A stretch of 64,000 nucleotides of DNA from the NCBI GenBank assembly GCA_014706295.1, contig JACSVZ010000008.1, positions 21,617,659 through 21,681,658 on the forward strand. The letters run 5' to 3'. Below, in pieces: positions 26,670-38,827 of this stretch (positions within the stretch are counted from its first letter, which is position 1; the number at the start of each line of letters is the position of its first letter). The position numbers were made by a program, and so were the translations under genes. The notes below the pieces were generated by a model. That model was given only the letters and a program-made list of their open reading frames with translations, was not told the DNA's origin and searched no databases. Origin of the DNA: Lycocorax pyrrhopterus obiensis. Its lineage: Eukaryota > Chordata > Aves > Passeriformes > Paradisaeidae.

Positions 26670-28159
26670 ATTTCTTAAAGCACTATATAAAATGATTTTT
26701 ATACTTTGACCTTTGAAATATTTTTTGGTAATATTTACCAAATATTTTCAGCATTTTAGTCAAAACATTTAACTAAATATTATTGATGTTATGTCAACTA
26801 CTTTCTAACTTTTAAATAAAATCTGACTGGGGCAAAGAAGAAAGTCAGCACTTTCCCAAATACCTGTTTTGATGAGTCAACACTTTCTAACAGAAAAACA
26901 CTTCATCAGAGTTATAGGTCAATTGCAATTTGCAGAACAACTGAACTTTTACTTCTTCACGCTGTTCAGTAACATCAATACAGTTTTGAGACTGAGAAGA
27001 TAAATTCTAATATCGCATTCATCCGTATAAATAATCAAAACCCAGCTTTAAGAACAATCTTGCATAATTCCCTTAAGACAAGAACTCATACGGGTCTCTC
27101 CTGAGTGAAGAATCTGGCCTAGAGAATCCACCTCTGCTGCTGATGTGTGCCAGGGAAAATCACAGACTCCTATCAGACCTCAGGTGGAATTTACAGCACC
27201 CGTATTCAGGAATACGTAATTTTCCTCCTGAAAATTGAGTAACTTGTATTTGGAGCCACGGAGAAAGAGTAACAAGGCACTGCATAAAGCCAATTTCACA
27301 ACCATTTTTCAGAAAGATTCTCTGTCCATACCATTATGAATTCATCACAGTCCCTCCTCACTAAGGCAGAAGACAAGGGCAAAACTATCCTTTGTCATCA
27401 AACTAGCTTTTTAGCCTTATTTCCAGCATTGTGAAGAATTGCTTTCTAAACAAACATTTCTGACAGTTGGAGAATTTTGTTAAGGAAGATTTAAGTAGCT
27501 CTTAAAAGCTGTTAGTGTAATATGCAAGCAGAACCCTGGGAATTCTAAAACTGTGCAGTTACTTAGCTCCTAAAAACCCCTAAAGCAGGTAACTTTAACT
27601 GTTTCCAACAGGCAACTTACTACTTTGGCTATCGTGACTTAGCAGATGCATGAGAAAGATTTGCCAGGAATAAATTAAAAAATTCAAAAAATTATTTTTT
27701 TCTCACTTCAACATATAAAATAAATCTAAAAAGCTGATGGCAAACTGCTCCCTGTAGCTGTTCAGAATCCACATAATTTGACTTTTTGGTTCATTCCCTA
27801 ACTCTCCTGCAAAAATCTTTGCCCATTTCTCTCCTATTGTTATTTTTTTCCCTTTCATTCTTCTTTTTTTTGCTCATCTTGTGATTCGCGATACCTCGTG
27901 ACATCTTTTAGCATGTAGAAGGAAGATCAGTGACTATAAATAAAATTGTCTGACAGTATGGATGATGTTCACATGAAGGAGTTTTTAATTTTTAAGTCAC
28001 TCAATATTTTCTTTTAGATATGTTTAATTTGATCAGCCCTGTGCATATTTCAACACTTATTATTTATAAGTCATTCTCAATAGCTAGTATTATTTTGGTG
28101 CCAGACAGCCTTCCATTATGCCTAAGCTCAAATTAACTCACTGAAAATGAAATTGCTAA

Positions 28160-28380
28160 ATGTTCTGGCCATTGTGAGCTACCCAGCAGATACTCTGAGC
28201 ACCATAAAATACCTGGCAGACATTACAGAGCTGGTGGCAGGGTCAGCAATTATAACCACTGTAAAACTCTCTGTGGGTATTGGAAGCAATTTCAAGCTAC
28301 TGGAAGTCATTACAATCCTTGTCAAGTGTTCTGTGGACATTGTAAATAGGAGTGAGTACTAGATGGGCATTGTAACTTCT
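28160..28380 (+). repeat. Possible degenerate minisatellite
   Basis: The motif TGG, an optional 1-3 nt, then CATTGTA or CATTACA recurs irregularly (about 28163, 28213, 28300, 28334, 28362). The spacing varies, so this is at best an old, eroded tandem array. It keeps a 71-codon frame open on the plus strand, for which I see no gene-like feature. Confidence 0.35.
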
Positions 28381-29729
28381 GTGTCAAAGGTGTGATAGGG
28401 AGTCGTATCAGAAATTAAATTATGAAATTCTGAGAAATTGATTTAATTTCCTCTGTAAAATTCAGAGATTTATATTCACTTGTTACCTACCAATTAACAG
28501 TCCTTAACCACTCTTCTAATCATTTCAGCACTTTCAGAAGAAGTACTTTTCCTGCTGGGAAGCGGATCTCTATGAAGATGCCCATGCTGGCTCTCTATAA
28601 AACGGGAGCTTGATATTTGAAGAGTATTGCAGAATTTCAAATGTTTGGTAACGCAGGCTACTGGAAATGTCTCTGTCTTTCGCTCACAAGAGCTCATTCC
28701 GTATTTGCCTCCAGACACCTATCTCCGTTTCCGTAACAATTCACCTGATGGACCATCTGTAGGTAGTATTCACATCCTTTCACATCTCTCCCAACTTACA
28801 AACATGTATTTGTTGCTAAAACCAATTCTCTATACATCATTCCAGTCAACTTCTGATCTCCCTTCTGCTATAAATGTTTTTGTTAGCAACACACATCATT
28901 CTTCTTGTGGTTATTAAGAGAAACGTGTGACTCTCCTTTTGTTTGCAAAAGACATTAGCAAAGTCACAGTCTCAGCAATTTTCTGTCAGTCAAGCATGTC
29001 AAAGATTCAAAGATTCTGCAATTAATCAACTATGTGTGAAATTAGACTTTTGATTCTGCAACCCACTGGCATCATCTCAGGCAGCGATGTTTTCTGTGCA
29101 GTATGATACTTTCAAAAATCTCTGATTTAGTCTGCTCGTTGTTAGTCAATGCCCAGTGTAAAATGAGTTTTCTGTACTCATTCATATTTTTTTGCTTTCT
29201 CCCTCATACCATATCCATCACGTTTGTTATGGTGGAAAATCTCCAAAAAATGTATCACTTCTAGATCTTCAAATACAGAATTCACCTAACTGAAGCTCAC
29301 TGGAAGAATTCTATCCATCCCCAGGAAGCAGTGCTAAAATGTATAGTTACAGGCTGATAAAAATAAAAAATACAAGAATGAAGTTTGACATTGATGTCAC
29401 ACTGTCAGATATATAACTTGAAAGAAATATTCTATAAATTCCTGTAGGAATCCTCAGTTTCATGAAGTATACAATGTAGAACTAGCATCATAGTTAAATG
29501 TTTTATGTCATAATTGCATATAACTGAATACATTGCAGGACAGTGGTGTTCTTGAGATATGAAATAAGAAATTTCTATTTTTTTTCCATTCCCTTTCATT
29601 CTTAGGTGTATCTTCTGTGTCACATACCTGTCAGATTTATTAATTTTTTTTTTTGCATCACGTCTACTTTTTTAATATTTTCTCTGGATTCCACTTCAAT
29701 TTGTAATACTAAACGAGAGGACAACTCAC

Positions 29730-29893
29730 CACATATCAGCTGGTTTTCCTTCAGGTTATAAAGTGACAGTCCATGTAAAGCACTGGGGTAAGCACAAACT
29801 GTTTCCTCCGCTATTCGGACTGAAGCATTTCTGGCCCATTGCAAGACCCATTTTAGGTTACAGTCACAAATGAGTGAATCAGTGTTGAAATGT
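29730..29893 (-). CDS. ADGRA1: ADGRA exon: LRR C-terminal cap (LRRCT)
   Basis: A 164-nt exon, phase 2 at its start and phase 1 at its end. It opens with H-F-N-T-D-S-L-I-C-D-C-N, then K-W-V-L-Q-W-A-R-N-A-S, V-C-A-Y-P-S-A-L-H and N-Q-L-I-C. The C-x-C, C and C pattern gives the four cysteines of an LRRCT cap, which form two disulfides closing the solenoid. N-A-S is a likely glycosylation site. C-A-Y-P-S-A-L-H matches ADGRA2 better than ADGRA3 (C-V-Y-P-K-S-L), one reason for ruling out ADGRA3. The acceptor ends in TAG and the donor is GTGAGT. The open frame continues into the intron beyond 29730, but that part is non-homologous. Confidence 0.93.
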
Positions 29894-30649
29894 CTACAAA
29901 GGCAAAGAATGACCACGATTGGTACACATGCAGTCTTCATGAACATACTTTCTTCTGCTAGATTCAAATTATCTAATTCCAAAGACAATTCTAGATAGAT
30001 GCACAACTATGGATGTATGAGTACAAAGATATTCTGAGACAGCCACTACACATTGTCTCACTCCTAATTACTTTCATAACATTATGCAAAAATTCTGGGT
30101 TTGGTTACAGAACAGCGTCACTGACTACTGAAATAATTCTGAGTCTGTGTTATTGCAGAAAATCATACTATTACATACTTCCAATTACTAAAAACTCCTC
30201 TAAGTAGCAACATTCAGTATACACTTTTAAATCTCAGGCAGGTACAATTAATATCAATAAATGGGAATTTTTATTGTAATTGCTGGAAAAATATTTAACA
30301 TTACTGGTTTTGTGCAATTAGAGGCACAATATGATGAAATGCATGAAACCATGGAAAGGTATGGGATAATAAAGTATAAAGAAAATAAGAGGGATGCTAG
30401 TCAGGAAGGGCTAGACTGGGCTAGTCAGGAATGGAATTGAGTTGTCAGTGCCATCCATTTCCCTGCAACAGGTAAAGATGGCAGCTCATCAACAGTGAGC
30501 CAGACATGGACAACAAAATAATGCAGATTTTATTTTTGGAATGCATCTCTAGTAACAATCCTGTTTGAATTCATATTCAACTCTGCTATGTTTATTCTAA
30601 TGTCTTTCTGAAGTATTTCAGATTTACAAACAAAAGGAATGATACTCAC
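29894..30649 (-). other. Intron of 756 bp between last LRR exon and LRRCT exon
   Basis: A short AT-rich intron with a GTGAGT donor and TAG acceptor. It contains a 1.5-copy repeat of a 24-25 bp unit around 30395-30434 and nothing else I recognise. Confidence 0.85.
30395..30434 (+). repeat. 24-25 bp partial tandem repeat
   Basis: CTAGTCAGGAAGGG and CTAGTCAGGAATGG lie about 25 bp apart, joined by a third related CTAGACTGGG block. It sits in the short intron, 215 bp from the last LRR exon. Confidence 0.7.
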
Positions 30650-30721
30650 AGGGCTTTCAAAGCTAGCAGCTCAGAAAAAAGTCCATTCATGAGACTTGAA
30701 AAAATATTCCCTGATAAATTC
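30650..30721 (-). CDS. ADGRA1: ADGRA exon: last leucine-rich repeat
   Basis: A 72-nt exon encoding N-L-S-G-N-I-F-S-S-L followed by N-G-L-F-S-E-L-L-A-L-K-A, the last canonical LRR before the cysteine-rich cap. N-L-S-G-N-x-F-S-S-L is shared by ADGRA2 and ADGRA3 at this position. N-L-S is also a potential N-glycosylation sequon on the repeat. The acceptor is a T-rich tract ending in TAG and the donor is GTGAGT. Phase 2 at both ends keeps the frame. Only a 756-bp intron separates it from the LRRCT exon, the shortest intron in the window. Confidence 0.9.
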
Positions 30722-33700
30722 CTAAGGGAAAAAAAAGCAATTTACAATTGGTTATAACAAATACAAGAAGGAAATAAAATTGTTATAGAGTATAATTTTC
30801 CCAATGCTAATTAAGAAGTTTTGCTTTCTTGACAACAGTAAAAAAATATTTGTATTTGGTACATTGCTTTTTGGTTTTGGTAAGTGACAGCAATATTTAC
30901 ATCAAATTACACGCTCTTACTTGTTTTATTTTCACAGCAGATATACACACAATTCACTTGGTCTCATAAAGAGGAGCACTTCTACATATTTAAAAGAGAA
31001 GAATTTGAGAAGAGAATATTCTAGAATGTGAGTGAAAATATTAATAAAATAATTAGTCAGTGAGACCTATATTGTATTTTTATTGTATACATAGAACGCC
31101 ACTTCAAGTTAAAGAAACAAAAACAGTGTCTTAATTTAGTAATGTTCCAAAGAATTCAAGTAGTTCCTTGAAACAGTAATGAGTTTTCAAAGTGACTACA
31201 CAAATAGTTTTATTACAAAGGACTTTAAACACACCAATTTTTCCCATCCTTAAATTAAGGACATTTCCATTTTAATTACTGCTCTACTATTTCTTGTCTT
31301 GATAGCTGAATGGCTCAGGCTGAATACTTGCAAATAGAGGCAATTCACTTTCACACAGTTTAACAGTACTGCTCTGCCAGTGCCTTAGTAGTACAAAAAT
31401 CAAATGCTTAATTGTCAAGTAATAATGTCTTTTTCTATACCCATAAACTTAAAAATTAGTGCATATCCAAGATAAACATTTCAGAGCATATGAATTGCCC
31501 ACTTTTGAAATATTGATATATGTTCTTTTCTGTCCAGTGCCTGAAGACTACATGTTTGAATTCAAGGTTGGTTACAAAAACTCAGTTATCAGGAAAATTT
31601 CAGAGCTCTTCACTGGAGATATGTTGTAGATATAGGAAAAAAAAAAAAGTAGACTGGCAAAGAAAATGGTTTTATTACTTTTTCCTTAAAAAGGATGTTG
31701 TTATAATTATTGATTTTACTTCTCTTTTGTCTACGAAGTACAGAATGTATGCTAAACTGAAGAGTGATATTCAGATCAGGAGCAATGTATCAGCAGTGAG
31801 AAATCTATCAAGCTGCAAGAGATCTGAACCAGGTAAGGAACCAAAGAAAGACCGAAACTCAAGAACCCTGCTTTCTACAGAAACCTGTCCAGAAACATAT
31901 GGATCAATGTATTCAAGAAAGAAGAGAAAATGTTGCTAATTATATTACAAATTAGTTTAAGACACTCCTGAAGCAGTAACTAATCTCATTTTTGCATACA
32001 ACTGAACACTTCAAAATTTCTTAGTAGTTTAAAGCTAAATTCTGGTAACAGAGTATAAAAATAAACTGACTCAGCAACATAAAGTGAAATTATTGAGCGA
32101 TGATGAGATGTGTTGATATAACTGAACTGATTTTTAAGATTTTATTTAACAGTGCACCCTTATACAGTTGTGGTGCAAAGCTCTTGGAAGAACTTTCAAG
32201 TTCCTATCTAAGTGTGGATATGTCCAAAGGTCGAAATTAATGTTTGCTTGTAGATACATATTTCTCCACCGTTAATATTTTGGATTTGTCAAGGGGAAAC
32301 TAAAAATAATGAGCATTTCACAGACTCATTTAACCTCTTTACTTAAAATTAGATGGACCTGCCCATGTGTTTTTTGGACGTAAGGCCTGACAAGGCATAT
32401 GCTGAAGCAGCTCAGTGAACTGAGACATTAAAAAGACTAAATAAGGAACTGGCAACCCTGAAATTTACAGTGAAGTGAATCAGAAGTGGTTCCAGTAACA
32501 TGAAAGCAGTTACAGCAGTATAAACTTACTGACAGAGGACAGTCAGTAAGACCTGAACTGAAGGATGGGGAAAGCAATCTTCCCAGTCCTGTCCTTTGCC
32601 CCACTGCAGTACAGAAAGCTTTTCAATCTCATGCAAATCCCAGCCTCTCCCTTAAACAGCTTGCCAGGCTTCATAGGGCAAAACAAACAGAGCACTGAGG
32701 CTGAAGTTTGGTAATTCCATTTGGACCAAAGGAAAGCTTTATATCTGGTCAATATTGTAGGAAATGGGGACAAACTGTAAGTCATTTGCAGAGTGTACAT
32801 AGTGGGGTCAGCAGATGTACCTAAGCACCTGCCAGAGGTGCCCATTTGGTGTGTACTGAACCCATGAGCTTTTAGGTCCTACCAAATTCACCAAGATATC
32901 CAGACAGAACTGACCTACACTGCGCTAACCTAGAAATTCCTGACTTGAGCTCCATTTACAGAAGATTGTAGAATTCCTATAGAATTCCTTTTTACCAAGT
33001 GCTGGAATAATTGAGTTCCTGACAGTGACATCAGCAGAAAGCCAGCTACTCAAGTTTTCATATTCTTCTGGCAATGACCTGGTTTGGCATTTCCGTATTA
33101 CTACTCATAATTAGCAGACTAGGATCATGTTCACAGGGCTGAGTAAGTCAAAAAGCAACACATTTCTATGTCCAAGAAACATAATTACAGTATTTGGATA
33201 ACCAACAGTGGAAACAGAGTGTTCTTTAACAAAAATTTCAGAAATCTTCTCAAATCACCCAAATAACTCGTGCATTTCTGAGCTGATGCAGCACTCTGTA
33301 AATACCTGGTTCTTTAGTGCACGATTTACATCATATATTAAAATATTGTCAAATGTATAGTGTGTGAAATTCCTCCCTTTCAGATATCCTAAAACCCCAC
33401 TCTACCTTGATTTAAAAGGACATCTGTTCTAAAAAACATCTGTAACACTTAGTTTGCAAACATTTCAAATGTAACAAATTAATGCACTCGAAAGCTGATT
33501 GCACTTACTATGCCATTAACTCACTCCATTAACAGAAAGATGGGCTTTCAGTTTTATCAAAGGTAAAATATTTCAGTCTTACTTATAAAGTCCTACACTT
33601 AGTTTTTTCATATACCAATACTTGTGCTTTTAGAGAAATTAATAAAGCACTTTTGCCAAAAGTTTTAATGAAAATGACAAATGCCACAAAATAGTCAAAA

Positions 33701-36700
33701 AGAGTTATGTGTGCCAAAGTATCATTTGAGGCAGAATATAGATAGAAGCAGAAGTATATGAACATGAAGAATGCTTCCCTCTTAAGAGCAGCATTAAAAA
33801 GCAAAAGTTGAATGCAACAGTAACAGATTGATCTGTGCAAAAAAAAAGTGGGACAGGAGGTGTAAAAAAATGACAACAGAAATTCAGGGAGGGCAGGTTA
33901 TATTAAGCATTTTCTTATTTGCTGAAATGTTGCTGAAATGGGGTCTGTTTGATTAACTGTGTTAGTGGCTTTTTATTTGATTTCTGGCACCATACAAAAT
34001 GATTAGTTGGTGCAGTGACATCAAGAAAGTCACACAAGAATTCGCAGCATAATATTAGCACAAAGCTAACTGCTGCTGATGATTCAGAGGCAGGATGAGA
34101 GTAAATCAGATATAGTTTAATCAAACAACTGGAAGCCATGATAAAGTTCGGGTTTGAACTTCCAAAGGGAAGATCCAGCAGTAGCTCCTTGTTAGAACAG
34201 ATTTCAGGCTGCAACATTTTGAAACCTGAAAAGCTGAATTATGAGGGACTAAATAAATGAAGTCTGGTATATCAGCACAGTGGCATCGTCCCAGTATTCA
34301 CAGCTCTTAATATTTAGACTAAATATAAACAGAATTAATGTAGATAGCAGCTCCATTACCTAGCAGAAATATATTTGCATACATAATTCTGGAACAAAGC
34401 ACTGAAACATTGAGTCCAAAGGAGATTTGGAAGATTTGTTGCATTCAATTATGTCACTCCTAGTTAGAATACACACACCTCATCACAGCATAAACACAGC
34501 GAAAAGGTAATATATAAGCCAAAAGAGGTAAACTAGTATCTTAGAAGATGTAATAAATCTACTCTCATACAGAGGCACTGCCAGCTGCATCTCTCATATG
34601 ACGTGAAAGCATTTTGAAATAATTTTACGAAGTAAAAAATCATCAAATCCAAAAAGGTGTAAAAATTAAATCAATCTCAAGGACATAATCACAAGTCACT
34701 GGCTGCAGTAATTTCAGGGGCTGTATGAAATTTTAGGTTTCATCAGTAACTTTGAATTCAATTTCTGTTCCCTGACATACATGTCCTGACTGCAATGGAG
34801 TAAAAGTCTTCTCTACGTTGCCAAGAGAACTTACAATTTTTTGTGTTTCTGTATGTCTGCATGTTTAAAAAAACAATACAAGATGATACTTTTAATTCAT
34901 TTTTTCTCAATTCAAGAATTCTGTAGGTTGTCCTGTTCTAAAATAGACTGGACAAAACGACCAAGCCCTCTGAAGAGAGACTGCATTACCCCATAAAGCC
35001 CACGCAGCCCTCATCCTTTTAGTGAAGTATTTGAACATACCTTTACCCTACTCAGTTTAGATTTATGCATCACATCATTGGGCCAAACCACACTGTGCCA
35101 GTTTGGGCCTAGAACTGATTTTTCAGCTCTAACTCCATCTTTTTTCAAATTGAATTAGATTTACAAGACTGAGTGAAACACAAGTTATTTTGTTTCACCT
35201 CGTATTTGTGCTTGTAAGCAGTACAACAAAATCCCGTATTTGTACTTCACAGAAGGCACATGAAAAGATTTATGTCCTTTGCTCCTTCCAGTGGACTCAT
35301 GGCTCTCCCTACTGGTTTTGATAACAGCCTGCAAAGATGCTTCTGCACTTCATCTCTGCTAACGTGACACAGGAGAGCTCTAATTACCAAATCAACAGCT
35401 ACATAAATCAACACGTATGTTGGATCTTTACACTGCACCTTGAGTAAATAGCTATGAAACCAGTTCCATGTTTAAGAACTTGTCATCTTTTCCTTGTTAC
35501 AAACGCTGATGTTGCGTTAAGTAACTGCTTCTCCATAACCTTCCCAGAGAACAGCTTTCTCATACCCCTCAAATGGCAAGTAAACACAATTCAGAGGTAT
35601 CAGCAGCAACAGAAAGGTGACCTATTGTCTTTTAAACATGTTTAAAAAGTATGATTCTTCATGAACTTCCAAGGGGAACAAAGGTACAGAGTGTTAGAAA
35701 AGTACCAGGCAGCATGAGCTTGCAGTCCACTAACAATGACCAGTTCTTACAGCAGAGGGAAAATGAGATCCCAGTTCAAGCAATTACTACAGCATTATGA
35801 CATGATACGAGATTTCTGAGACCGAGGAAAATGTGATACTCTGAATAGCAGGGGACAGTTCCCCTTGATTGGGATTGTGGCTGTATTTCTGTATTTAATC
35901 ACTGACCCAACAAGAGTAGTGGCACTCTCGACTTTGGTTTGGTAAGGAGGACAATCCCTGCAAGGCAGCTGTAGCTTTTGACAAAGCAATCGTGAACTGA
36001 TTCACGTGAGATGAAAGGAAAACGTAGACTAAACTATTACTAAGCCTCTGATTTCCAACAGACTTTTGATATACTACTACTAATAAAACAAATAAAGTAA
36101 TTAATAAAGCACTAGGCCACACAGACTAGAATGCAGGATGGATCTATTTATTAGGTCAGTGGTAGGAAGGCAACTTAAAAGCCAAATAAGAAAAATGGAA
36201 GATAGACTAAATGGATTAACAACAAAATCTTAAATCTTGAAAAAAATACTTCAAATTTTTAAAAGATAAAAGAACTAGAGAGATGATAATAGGAAAAGCT
36301 TAACTTAAATTCTTCCTGTTGCTTTGTTAAAATTTGGAAAGTATGCTAAGACTTGGTGCAAAAGATACTTCAACAATACTACTCTATTATAACTAAGAGA
36401 TTAATAAAGAGTAGGTATTATATCAGCCTAAATATATCACATGACTATGATTTTCTCTTCTGTTCAGTCAGGTTGGTCATTTGGATTATATATATTTATG
36501 GGAGAAGCACACACTAAATTCTGGAAAGTGTATTTCCCAAGACCACCTCCAGTATGACTACTGACCTGCAGAACTAGCTAAAATCAAAAGAATACCCGGG
36601 CAATTAGGGGCCTGCAAGATTAATTCCACTCACATGAAAACACCAGTATAAATTTTAATGATTTTCTCCTCTTTATGTAGCATCATGCTAGATGTGTCTG

Positions 36701-38755
36701 AAAACCAAGAAATAATTTATCTTGTCTAGAAAATTAGTGATCTCTTTTTATGATTACATGATACACCATCTATAGCTGGATATTGATTTTTTACCAATTT
36801 CTGATTTGCCAATAATTTTTTCCCATTTTTTCTTTCTTTCAAAATTCACTTATAAAATACAAAGAGGCCAGACTAAGAAGTCTCCAGCTACCAGAATAAT
36901 AATTTTTATCACTGATGCATGGACATCACATCCACGAAAGCGTGAAGAAGCTGGTGTTAAGTGCATTTACTGTAAAACATGGTAAGATAATGGACAAGAT
37001 GGAAGGGAGGGGAGTAAGACATTACTGATGCTCTGCAGCAATGGTCTTCTGAGTGACTGCATTTAGAGCTTTCAACAACGACTCTGCCTCACAGAATTAA
37101 GAGAATGTGAACATGAAATCTGGTAATAAAAAAACCAAGGTTTGGCCAATGTTAAGAGAACAATAAGAGATGAATCTTCTTAAAGATGAAAGGACTAGTA
37201 ATTTCATCAAATAACATTATTCGAAGTGAAAAATGTTAGTAGACTGTCACTTGGGAGCTACACTTAAGAAATGTCTAATTCAAATTTCTGCTATAAACTG
37301 GGGAAACAGAAGGAAAACAATACAGGAACCTCTGGATCTACGCCCACTTCAAAATGAAAGCTAGACCCACAAGAAGAGTGGATGTAAGAAAATAGTGTTA
37401 ATGACTGTGTAGAGGGAACTGGTGAGTCTTTCTCTGGTCCTTACAGCTCAGAAAAAATTTGCCAATGCTGGGACAGATACTCGGGCTACCAGAAATAGTA
37501 GGGACATGGTAAGTCTGTACAAAAAGAAACTGTAACGGTGCGGTTTGTTCAGCCCAGTAACCACGGGCAGTCAGCCTGCATACTGTGCCTTTTCCCAACA
37601 TCTCTGGCATCGGTGAAGGGTGTGGAGATACACTGCCACATTCTTTCCTGGGCTTCAGAGAAAAGGGATAGTACAGCCAAACACTGTCACAGACCAACTG
37701 CTGTGCACTCACTGGGAATGAATTTCTGTTCTTTGCCACCAAATGACTGATGTTCTGTATTCTAATTCACTTTTAAGGTGGGGGTCTTACAGATTTGCAA
37801 ATGGAACTTTCAGATCTTTCTGAGAGAGCATGGATTTGAACAGCTTCTATTGAGTCTGTTCTTAGCACCTAGGAACACATTCCACTTAAAAATGTGACTT
37901 CACCATTTTGAATTAAATTTACCTTCCAAGGTAATCTGGCTTTATAGTCACAGTCATGTTCACCGTGCACAACGAATGCAGACACAGAAACCCTCAATAG
38001 GTGAGTTGGGCTTGCCTGATTTGGCACACCATCTGAGATGAGTAAAAAGAGGGGCGGTTTGCACCTGTTCATCACATGCTATCAAGGCTCTTCCCATCAT
38101 CTGCTTCCATTTTTTTTCATCAGAGAAGACTTGGCAGAGTTACTCTCATTAATGGGATCAGTAAGTGTGCCAATTTCAGCCTTTTACCTGGTGTTATCTT
38201 GACCTCATGGCATATCTTTCTAGAAAGATTTCCCTGTTTGTCCAAGGAAATGCCATAACTGGCTGGAGAGGACAAAAATAAAGTATGAGATTTGTCACAC
38301 ACTGTGATGCAGTATAGGAATTTATTTCCCATTCAGGAATGAAGACAGATCTGAATGAAGATACAGAGCCCTCCTGGGGCCAGCCAAATGTCCGTTTAAA
38401 CCACGATTCTTCCTATGAATTGTCTCTTTCCCAGCCAGGAAATTTGCAGCCAACTTACTTGAATTGTTTCTTAGACACGCAAACAGAAATGCATTCAAAC
38501 AGAAACGTCATGTTTTGCCTCTTTTTAATGTGAAAATGAAATTTAATTCTTTGCAGTTCTGATAGATTTTACGATTGAAATAGAGAAAATATTTAAAATA
38601 TCAATTCATCACAATCAAAGGCTCAGGAGATGATCAGGTTTTAGTAGAAAACCGACAACTTTCTTATAATGTAATTTTCTTGCCAATTATACTCAGGTCT
38701 GTCATGTGACAGTTTAGATTTCTTCTGTTTAAAACAAAACTGGTGTTATACTCAC
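30722..38755 (-). other. Intron of about 8.0 kb between LRR exons
   Basis: AT-rich intron between the IGCL-containing LRR exon and the last LRR exon. I see no repeat family, RNA gene or exon in it. The 139-codon plus-strand frame at 31520-31939 is lysine- and serine-rich and resembles translated A-rich intron rather than a protein family. Confidence 0.75.
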
Positions 38756-38827
38756 AGTTTGTGAAGATTGTTAAGTCCAACAAACATTTCTGGTGTTAGG
38801 CAACCAATCCTGTTATTTGAAAGATCC
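38756..38827 (-). CDS. ADGRA1: ADGRA exon: leucine-rich repeat with IGCL signature
   Basis: A 72-nt, 24-residue LRR exon containing D-L-S-N-N-R-I-G-C-L-T-P-E-M-F and G-L-N-N-L-H-K, with the last leucine codon completed by the next exon. The N-N-R-I-G-C-L core, including its cysteine, is characteristic of the third LRR of ADGRA2 and ADGRA3. The residues after it (T, E, F) look more like ADGRA2 than ADGRA3. The acceptor ends in CAG and the donor is GTGAGT; both introns are phase 2. An intron of about 3.8 kb separates it from the preceding LRR exon. Confidence 0.93.

Larger units (their letters stand above)
13479..29729 (-). other. Intron of about 16.3 kb between LRRCT and Ig exons
   Basis: The longest complete intron in the window. 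It contains CR1 3' ends at 13749-13816 and 20931-21391, a possible retroviral remnant around 25870-26140, tandem repeats at 20390-20431, 22297-22353 and 26027-26076, an AAAT microsatellite at 26640-26669 and a degenerate repeat near 28160-28380. The remainder is unremarkable AT-rich sequence. No second gene can be supported in it. Confidence 0.75.

Noticed and set aside
31520..31939. 139-codon plus-strand frame, lysine/serine-rich
   Set aside because: Composition matches translated A-rich intron. It has no motif, sits in the receptor intron on the opposite strand, and has no promoter-like context.
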